From assembly GCA_035301545.1 (NCBI GenBank), contig DATGUA010000060.1:1-19914 (forward strand): a stretch of DNA of 19,914 bases, written 5' to 3'. This DNA comes from DATGUA01 sp035301545. Its GTDB lineage: Bacteria > Bacillota > Clostridia > Tissierellales > Tissierellaceae. The notes beneath the pieces were generated by a model. The model made no database searches. It worked only from the letters and a program-made list of their open reading frames with translations, and was not told the DNA's origin. Each line of letters opens with the position of its first letter. The first letter of the stretch is position 1. Made by a program: the position numbers and the translations under genes. Below, in pieces: positions 15,201 to 19,914 of this stretch.

Positions 15201-15536
15201 TTAGTTTTCATTATTTTCAATCCATAGTCTTTCTAGATTATAATAATCCCTTTCTTCTCTATGAAATACATGGACTACTATATCACCATAATCTAATAAT
15301 ACCCATCTACCAGTGTCATACCCGTCTTTAGACATTCTTATATATCCTTCTTCATACATATTATCATCTATCTCATCGGCTATAGCTCTGGCCTGTGGAG
15401 ATGAATTTCCACTTACGATAACAAAATAATCTGCTATAGAGCTTAAATCTGCAATATTTATTACTTTTAAATCTATTCCATTCCTATCCTCACAAGCTTT
15501 AGTAATAATTGATAATTTTTTTTCTACTTCTTTCAT
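15201..15536 (-). CDS. rsfS: Ribosomal silencing factor RsfS
   Basis: The 111-residue protein binds ribosomal protein uL14 (L14) and blocks subunit joining when nutrients are short. Family features are the DLKVINIADLSSIADYFVIVSGNSSPQARAIADEI-type core (residues about 22-56) and GRWVLLDYGDIVVHVFHREERDYYNLERLW near the C-terminus. Length is typical. ATG 15536 has AAGGAGTGATAG upstream, 7 bases after yqeK. The nadD-yqeK-rsfS order is a conserved Firmicute cluster. Confidence 0.95.
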   Translation of the reverse strand: MKEVEKKLSIITKACEDRNGIDLKVINIADLSSIADYFVIVSGNSSPQARAIADEIDDNMYEEGYIRMSKDGYDTGRWVLLDYGDIVVHVFHREERDYYNLERLWIENNEN

Positions 15537-15543
15537 TAAACTA

Positions 15544-16110
15544 TCACTCCTTACTTTTTATTTTTAAATAATTTATAGCTTTTACTGTATCTACAGAAAT
15601 TAATTGATCATTATCTATTAAAAACTTTATAGTTTTTTTCATAGCTAGTATGAGACTCCCATCTAAATCTTTAAAAGCTAATTCTCTTACCTTATCTACT
15701 CCTGGGAAATCCCTTACCGGTTCTATATAATCAGATATAAATATAATTTTTTCTATCATAGTCATATTTTCCCTACCTGTAGTATGATATTTTATAGCAT
15801 TTAATATATCTTTATCTTTTATATTATATTCATGCTCTGCTATCTTAGCACCTAATGGTCCATGGATTAATTCAGTATTATTTAACATAATATTATCTAG
15901 GGATAGATTATAATCTATAACTTTTTTAAATAATATATCCTTATCTTTAAATTTAGCAGAATCATGTAATAATGCTGCTATCTTTAATTTGTCTATATCT
16001 TCATTATATATATTACCTAATTTTTCTGCTGTTTCTAATACTCTTAATGAATGCTCTAATCTTTTTTTACCTATACTTTCTTCTAAATCTTTCTTTATAT
16101 CTTTATACAT
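15544..16110 (-). CDS. yqeK: YqeK-type HD-domain symmetrical Ap4A hydrolase
   Basis: The 188-residue HD-domain protein shows RLEHSLRVLETAEKL (first metal His near 20), ALLHDSAKF (the HD pair near 50), LIHGPLGAKIAE, and IKYHTTGRENMTMIEKIIFISDYIEP, the YqeK signature. Members cut diadenosine tetraphosphate into two ADP. The ATG at 16110 has AAGGTGAAATA upstream and follows nadD by 9 bases; the end of nadD overlaps the ribosome-binding site. Neighbours nadD and rsfS confirm the family assignment. Confidence 0.93.
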   Translation of the reverse strand: MYKDIKKDLEESIGKKRLEHSLRVLETAEKLGNIYNEDIDKLKIAALLHDSAKFKDKDILFKKVIDYNLSLDNIMLNNTELIHGPLGAKIAEHEYNIKDKDILNAIKYHTTGRENMTMIEKIIFISDYIEPVRDFPGVDKVRELAFKDLDGSLILAMKKTIKFLIDNDQLISVDTVKAINYLKIKSKE

Positions 16111-16119
16111 TATTTCACC

Positions 16120-16719
16120 TTATTTATATAAATGATTTTTAATTATATATTTCTCTAAAATATCTGGAAGTAAATATTTAATAGAGAGATCTTCTTTTAC
16201 TCTTTTTCTAATAATAGTTGATGATATATGAATAATAGGAGTGTTTATTCTAACTATATTTCCATTATATTTATTATTAAATTCTTTAATTTTCTCTACC
16301 ATTTCCTCCATATTAGGTGTATATCTATCTGCTACTATAATATTAGCTATAGATATTAACTCTTTATAATCTTTCCAGGTCTCTAAATTTAGTAGAGAGT
16401 CTCCTCCTATTATTATATATAGTTCGTCTCTATCATAGATATTTTTTAATTCTTTAATTGTATCTATAGTATAACTAGTTTCTACACTATCCATTTCTAT
16501 GGTAGAAATAGCAAAATTAGGATTTGATTCTATAGCTAATTCCACCATTTTTTTTCTAATATTATTGTCTGAAATGTTATTTAAATTTTTGTGAGGTGGT
16601 TTACCAGTTGGGATAAATATAACCTTATCTAATTTACATTTTTCTCTAATATATTCACTTAGTATTAAATGTCCATTATGAATAGGATCAAATGTCCCAC
16701 CCATTATACCTATCTTCAT
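16120..16719 (-). CDS. nadD: Nicotinate-nucleotide adenylyltransferase
   Basis: The 199-residue enzyme adenylates nicotinate mononucleotide in NAD synthesis. It has the nucleotidyltransferase start GIMGGTFDPIHNGH (about 4-17, HxGH type), FIPTGKPPHK, SYTIDTIKEL, IIGGDSLLNLETWK and the ISSTIIRKR motif near the end. Length is typical. ATG 16719 follows TAGGAGGATAT, 19 bases after yhbY. It is translated close to yqeK in one transcript. Confidence 0.96.
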   Translation of the reverse strand: MKIGIMGGTFDPIHNGHLILSEYIREKCKLDKVIFIPTGKPPHKNLNNISDNNIRKKMVELAIESNPNFAISTIEMDSVETSYTIDTIKELKNIYDRDELYIIIGGDSLLNLETWKDYKELISIANIIVADRYTPNMEEMVEKIKEFNNKYNGNIVRINTPIIHISSTIIRKRVKEDLSIKYLLPDILEKYIIKNHLYK

Positions 16720-16738
16720 ATATCCTCCTAATAATTAG

Positions 16739-17032
16739 TTATTCTGGCAATTCTATGGTTTTATTTTCTTCAGATTCCTTATATAAAACGAATTTACTTC
16801 CTATACTTTGAACAAATTCCCCATTTGCTCTTTCTGCTAATTCTATAGCTGTTTCTTTAGGCTCTAAAACACTGTTTTGTAATATTTTTATTTTAATTAA
16901 TTCTCTAGTTTCTAAAGCTTCTTCTACTTGTTTTACAAAGTTTTCACTTAAGCCATGTTTACCTATTTGAAATATAGGTTCTAAATCATGGGCTAAAGAT
17001 TTTAAATAACTTCTCTGTTTTCCTGTTAACAA
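16739..17032 (-). CDS. yhbY: YhbY-family (CRM domain) ribosome-associated RNA-binding protein
   Basis: I chose the TTG at 17032 (97 residues) because AAGGAGGG sits 8 bases upstream and the product then begins with the family's usual LTGKQRSYLKSLAHDL. The longer frame from 17080 would start inside the end of obgE and lacks a good site. The CRM domain covers about 1-88 with PIFQIGKHGLSENFVKQVEEAL, where GxxG is GKHG. Members bind the large ribosomal subunit precursor. Position between obgE and nadD is conserved and fits ribosome assembly. Confidence 0.92.
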   Translation of the reverse strand: MLTGKQRSYLKSLAHDLEPIFQIGKHGLSENFVKQVEEALETRELIKIKILQNSVLEPKETAIELAERANGEFVQSIGSKFVLYKESEENKTIELPE

Positions 17033-17051
17033 AATAATTCCCTCCTTTATT

Positions 17052-18323
17052 TTAATGGAAGAATTCAAATTCATATCCACATATAAATACTGTTTCTCCT
17101 TCTTGGACTCCTAATTCCTCTAACTTTTTAATAGCTCCTTCACGTCTTAAAGCATTTTGGAAATATCTTAATGAATCTACACTATCAAAGTTAGTAGATT
17201 CTAATAATCTTTCTACTAAACTACCTTCTAATATATATTTTCCTTCTTCTTTTCTTACTATTATTCTTTCCTTTTCTATTATTTCTTCTTCTATATGTTT
17301 TTCATCCAATGTTTCATAATCTTGTTCAAAATTAGATAGAAGTTCCCATATAGCATATTTTAGTTCATCTATACCGGCTCTTGTAGCAGCTGATGTGAAA
17401 ATTATTTTTATGTCTTTGTCTTCTAATTCTCTTTTTAATTCTTCTAGATTCTCTTCTGCTCCTAGAATATCCATTTTATTTGCTACTATAATTTGTGGTC
17501 TTTCTTTTAATTTTGGATTATAATCTGCTAATTCTTCATTTATAGTATTAAAATCTACTAATGGATCTCTACCTTCCATTCCTGATACATCTAAAACATG
17601 GACTAATACTTTAGTCCTTTCAATATGTCTTAAAAATTCATGTCCTAGGCCTACTCCTTCAGCTGCACCTTCTATTAGTCCTGGTATATCTGCTAATACA
17701 AAACTTTTCCCTTCCTCTACTCTAACCACTCCTAAATTTGGAGATAAAGTAGTAAAATGATAATTAGCTATTTTAGGTCTTGCAGCTGATAATATAGATA
17801 GTATAGTTGATTTTCCTACATTAGGAAATCCTACTAATCCTACATCTGCTAATAGTTTTAATTCTAAAATTATTTCTCTTTCTTCACCACTAGTTCCAGG
17901 CTCTGCAAATTTAGGTGCTTGTCTAGTAGAAGTAGAAAATCTAGCATTTCCTTTTCCACCTTTTCCACCTTGGGCTATTATATATTGCTGATCTTTTTCC
18001 TTTAAATCTATGATTACATTTCCACTATTTTTATCTTTCACTAAGGTTCCTACTGGTACTTTAACTATTATATCTTCACCTGTTTTACCAAATTGTCTTT
18101 TAGTCCTACCGTCTTCCCCATTATTTCCATTGTAGACTCTTTTATATCTAAAATCCATTAGAGTTCCTATACCTTCATCTACTTGTAGGACTACATTTCC
18201 TCCATCTCCACCATCTCCACCAAATGGACCTCCTGATGGTTCAAATTTTTCTCTTCTCCAGGCTACTGCACCATTTCCACCATTTCCACCTTTAACCCGT
18301 ATCTCTGCCTTATCTATAAACAT
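17052..18323 (-). CDS. obgE: Obg family GTPase, ribosome assembly
   Basis: From ATG 18323 (GAGG 9 bases upstream; the family normally starts MFIDKA) the protein has 423 residues. The Gly-rich Obg fold is at about 1-155 (KGGNGGNGAVAWRREKF, GGPFGGDGGDGG, GGKGGKGNARF). The G domain follows with GFPNVGKST, the DIPGLIEGA switch, NKMD and FTSAAT. The C-terminal OCT domain covers about 345-423, ending GETVFICGYEFEF. A slightly earlier in-frame ATG (18338) lacks a good ribosome-binding site. Obg acts in late 50S assembly and stress control. It begins after an internal terminator (18382-18417), so it may be partly uncoupled from rplU-rpmA. I saw no clear own promoter in the short gap. Confidence 0.95.
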   Translation of the reverse strand: MFIDKAEIRVKGGNGGNGAVAWRREKFEPSGGPFGGDGGDGGNVVLQVDEGIGTLMDFRYKRVYNGNNGEDGRTKRQFGKTGEDIIVKVPVGTLVKDKNSGNVIIDLKEKDQQYIIAQGGKGGKGNARFSTSTRQAPKFAEPGTSGEEREIILELKLLADVGLVGFPNVGKSTILSILSAARPKIANYHFTTLSPNLGVVRVEEGKSFVLADIPGLIEGAAEGVGLGHEFLRHIERTKVLVHVLDVSGMEGRDPLVDFNTINEELADYNPKLKERPQIIVANKMDILGAEENLEELKRELEDKDIKIIFTSAATRAGIDELKYAIWELLSNFEQDYETLDEKHIEEEIIEKERIIVRKEEGKYILEGSLVERLLESTNFDSVDSLRYFQNALRREGAIKKLEELGVQEGETVFICGYEFEFFH

Positions 18324-18381
18324 CTTTATCATCCTCATTATCTCTTTTATATTAGCTAATATTTACTATGATATCCATATT

Positions 18382-18417
18382 ACTAAAAAAATAAAGCCTA
18401 CCTTTCTAGGTAAGCTT
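18382..18417 (-). terminator. Intrinsic terminator between rpmA and obgE
   Basis: On the minus strand AAGCTTACCT-AGAA-AGGTAGGCTT forms a 10-pair stem (one G-U) followed by TATTTTTTT. It lies 17 bases after the rpmA stop and would end or attenuate the rplU-prp-rpmA transcript. Confidence 0.85.
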
Positions 18418-18434
18418 AATTTTTATGCTAATCT

Positions 18435-18713
18435 TTAAGCAGGGTAAACACTTACCCTTCTCTTTTTCTTGCCAACTCTTTCAAATTTAACTACACCATC
18501 TACAGTCGCAAATAGAGTATCATCCTTACCTTTTCCTACGTTTTCACCAGGATGAATTTTAGTTCCTCTTTGTCTCATCAGAATATTTCCTGCTGTTACA
18601 AATTGTCCGTCTCCTTTTTTAACACCTAATCTTTTAGAATGACTGTCTCTACCGTTTCTTGAGCTTCCTGCCCCTTTTTTAGAAGCAAATAATTGTAAAT
18701 TTAATTTTATCAC
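18435..18713 (-). CDS. rpmA: 50S ribosomal protein bL27 with Prp-cleaved leader
   Basis: The 92-residue L27 carries the Firmicute N-terminal extension MIKLNLQLFA before the mature SKKGAGSSRNGRDS. Cleavage is expected after Ala10. Mature L27 reaches the peptidyl transferase centre, so an uncut extension would be harmful. The gene directly follows prp, the protease gene, with a 3-base gap. The C-terminal half (GDGQFVTAGNILMRQRGTKIHPG) is standard. Confidence 0.97.
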   Translation of the reverse strand: MIKLNLQLFASKKGAGSSRNGRDSHSKRLGVKKGDGQFVTAGNILMRQRGTKIHPGENVGKGKDDTLFATVDGVVKFERVGKKKRRVSVYPA

Positions 18714-18716
18714 CGA

Positions 18717-19064
18717 CTACACCTCCCTATATTTCAGTGTAATATATTTAGGATAAGTTTCTCTAATAGACTTAATTCCTACTTCAAAAGTTCTTAGAAC
18801 TGTTTCAGCTTTTGTAGCTTGATCCTTGTCTAGGTTTTGAGGTAGATTAACTTCTAGATATCCTATCTCATCATCTATAGTAAAGTCTAAATCTTCTTCA
18901 TCTATTTTACAAACTTGGTTTAAAGCTAATAATGTAGTTTGTGATAGCATAGATACTGCTGCACAAACTATGTCTTCTCCGTATTCTCTATAATTAGCAT
19001 GACCTTCTACTATATATTTACTAATCAAAGCCTTATTATTTATAGATATATTAATAGAGATCAT
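18717..19064 (-). CDS. prp: Ribosomal-processing cysteine protease Prp (YsxB)
   Basis: The 115-residue protein has the family motif GHANYREYGEDIVCAAVS, with catalytic His22 and Cys34. It removes the N-terminal extension of L27, encoded next. It lies between rplU (3 bases) and rpmA (3 bases), the conserved arrangement in Firmicutes. ATG 19064 falls close to the rplU stop, so translation is probably coupled. Confidence 0.95.
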   Translation of the reverse strand: MISINISINNKALISKYIVEGHANYREYGEDIVCAAVSMLSQTTLLALNQVCKIDEEDLDFTIDDEIGYLEVNLPQNLDKDQATKAETVLRTFEVGIKSIRETYPKYITLKYREV

Positions 19065-19067
19065 TTA

Positions 19068-19379
19068 TTAACCTACTATCTTTTCAATCTTAATTTTTGT
19101 ATATGGTTGACGGTGACCTTGTTTTCTCTTATAGTTCTTTTTAGCTCTATATTTGAACACGATAACTTTTTTGTTTTTTCCATGTTCTAATACACTTCCT
19201 TCAACCTTTGCACCTTCTACTAATGGCTTACCTACTGTTAATCCATCATCATTTGATAATACTAATACCTTATCAAAATCAACAGTGCTTCCTTCTTCAA
19301 CATCTAGTTTTTCTACAAAAAGGACATCTCCTTCTTGAACTCTATATTGCTTTCCTCCAGTTTCAACAACAGCGTACAT
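19068..19379 (-). CDS. rplU: 50S ribosomal protein bL21
   Basis: The 103-residue L21 begins MYAVVETGGKQYRVQEGD and ends with KRKQGHRQPYTKIKIEKI, both family signatures, and has normal length. ATG 19379 has a GGGAGGTGCG ribosome-binding site. It is first in the rplU-prp-rpmA transcript and is preceded by a structured leader and a good promoter. Confidence 0.97.
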   Translation of the reverse strand: MYAVVETGGKQYRVQEGDVLFVEKLDVEEGSTVDFDKVLVLSNDDGLTVGKPLVEGAKVEGSVLEHGKNKKVIVFKYRAKKNYKRKQGHRQPYTKIKIEKIVG

Positions 19380-19381
19380 AA

Positions 19382-19456
19382 GTATCGCACCTCCCTATCC
19401 CAGTCTCGCCAATATTAGGTGACTATGCTTTAAAACCTATACTGAGCGGCTACATA
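19382..19456 (-). promoter_or_regulatory. Ribosomal protein L21 leader RNA
   Basis: The short leader between promoter and rplU is conserved-looking and folds by eye. AUAGGU pairs with ACCUAAU around an internal loop, and CUCAGU (near 19440) pairs with ACUGGG near the 3' end, close to the ribosome-binding site. This agrees in position and general make-up with the Firmicute L21 leader, presumed to be an autoregulatory site for L21. I judge by context and partial pairing, not by a covariance search. Confidence 0.6.
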
Positions 19457-19463
19457 CCTTATT

Positions 19464-19492
19464 AGTCTAACAGAAAATATGGTGGTTGTCAA
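19464..19492 (-). promoter_or_regulatory. Sigma-A promoter of rplU-prp-rpmA
   Basis: On the minus strand TTGACA (19492-19487) and TAGACT (19469-19464) are separated by exactly 17 bases. Transcription should begin near 19457, at the 5' edge of the L21 leader. Confidence 0.82.
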
Positions 19493-19716
19493 TTTATTTA
19501 TTTTTTTCTACAATTATTTTACACTAAGTCTTTATATCTCTTTTTATAAAATTCATTCTATCCCTCCCATAGATATTAAGTATTAGGTTTACATAACCTT
19601 TGCCACATTTTACCCTACTATATGTTAACTTTTTAATTTATCTTATATATTTTAATCATATGATTTATTCTATACTTTATCTACTTTTCGGGTATAAATA
19701 TTTTGAGGTGAACACT
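19493..19716. other. AT-rich intergenic spacer with one inverted repeat
   Basis: No coding region is supported here. The spacer separates the divergent rplU promoter from the plus-strand material after 19717. The one structured element is the inverted repeat AGGTT-TACAT-AACCT at 19585-19599. A TATAAA at 19693-19698 could be a -10 for the short frames that follow, but no matching -35 is evident. Confidence 0.5.
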
Positions 19717-19740
19717 ATGAGTAAAAATAGGAGGAAATAA
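19717..19740 (+). CDS. Seven-codon open frame with a good ribosome-binding site
   Basis: ATG at 19717 is preceded by GAGGTGAACACT and encodes MSKNRRK then TAA. The frame itself contains AGGAGG, which would serve the next short frame. It could be a leader peptide or chance. Nothing identifies a function. Confidence 0.3.
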   Translation: MSKNRRK

Positions 19741-19742
19741 TA

Positions 19743-19781
19743 ATGCTTGAGCATATGAGAAGTCATAGTAAACAACTATAG
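19743..19781 (+). CDS. Twelve-codon open frame coupled to the preceding one
   Basis: ATG at 19743 lies 2 bases after the preceding stop, with AGGAGG (19729-19734) 8 bases upstream. It encodes MLEHMRSHSKQL then TAG. Chance, a leader peptide, or the remains of a longer gene are all possible. Confidence 0.3.
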   Translation: MLEHMRSHSKQL

Positions 19782-19853
19782 AATAAAGTTCATAATTCTT
19801 TCATATTTATATAGTATAATTAATATAGAAAGTAAAGGGGAGTTGATATTATA

Positions 19854-19914
19854 ATGCATAGAGGATATGGAATGTATAGTTTTGGAACAGGTAGATTTAT
19901 AGCTTTACTGGCTA
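19854..19914 (+). CDS. Unidentified gene, N-terminal fragment (runs off window)
   Basis: ATG at 19854 follows AAAGGGGAG at a rather long spacing (about 11 bases). The 20 codons present encode MHRGYGMYSFGTGRFIALLA. The Gly/Tyr-rich start turning hydrophobic resembles small single-pass membrane proteins of the SHOCT type, but this is a weak resemblance. A TATAAT-like -10 lies at about 19815-19820. Confidence 0.5.
   Translation, partial: MHRGYGMYSFGTGRFIALLA

Noticed and set aside
17033..17080. Longer yhbY start overlapping obgE.
   Set aside because: The TTG at 17032 has AAGGAGG at the right distance and gives the usual family N-terminus.

Overview
The window comes from a low-GC, AT-rich Firmicute, most likely an anaerobic amino-acid-fermenting member of the Clostridia/Tissierellia. 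Pointers are the clostridial-type single-chain PurL, strong AGGAGG ribosome-binding sites, a selenocysteine (Sec) system with a Sec-containing SelD, a meso-diaminopimelate dehydrogenase, and an L27 that needs the Prp protease. There is no mobile element, CRISPR array or rRNA. Apart from the partial genes at the two ends, every gene is intact. The exact genus is an inference I cannot settle.

Region 1 (1-5243, minus strand) is a purine operon, purC-purL-purE-purF, where purF is cut by the window edge. It starts at a clear sigma-A promoter. Its leader holds a guanine-class purine aptamer abutting a ykkC-family aptamer (PRPP type by context), followed by one intrinsic terminator. The fused PurL has lost all three residues of its glutaminase catalytic triad, and the start of PurF has Ser where the N-terminal nucleophile Cys should be. 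Taken together this suggests purine synthesis fed by free ammonia rather than glutamine.

Region 2 (5294-5500, minus) is selC, the tRNA-Sec gene, with its own consensus promoter and terminator. Region 3 (5709-7475, plus) is dapB-ddh, a two-gene route from dihydrodipicolinate to meso-diaminopimelate.

Region 4 (7515-13307, minus) is comEA-selD-selA-selB-response regulator, tightly spaced. selD has an in-frame UGA at codon 14 with a hairpin just downstream, so it is a selenoprotein whose true start lies 66 bases upstream of the uninterrupted reading frame. With selC, the locus holds all the dedicated bacterial Sec genes (selA, selB, selC, selD). The response regulator has Glu at the usual phospho-Asp position and Asn in the acidic pocket, so it is probably not controlled by normal phosphorylation.

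Region 5 (13406-14789, plus) is a dacF-type D,D-carboxypeptidase that converges on region 6 at a bidirectional terminator. Region 6 (14792-19492, minus) is the housekeeping series rplU-prp-rpmA // obgE-yhbY-nadD-yqeK-rsfS-ridA, with an L21 leader at the front and an internal terminator after rpmA. Region 7 (19493-19914) is an AT-rich spacer, two tiny open frames with good ribosome-binding sites, and the start of an unidentified plus-strand gene.
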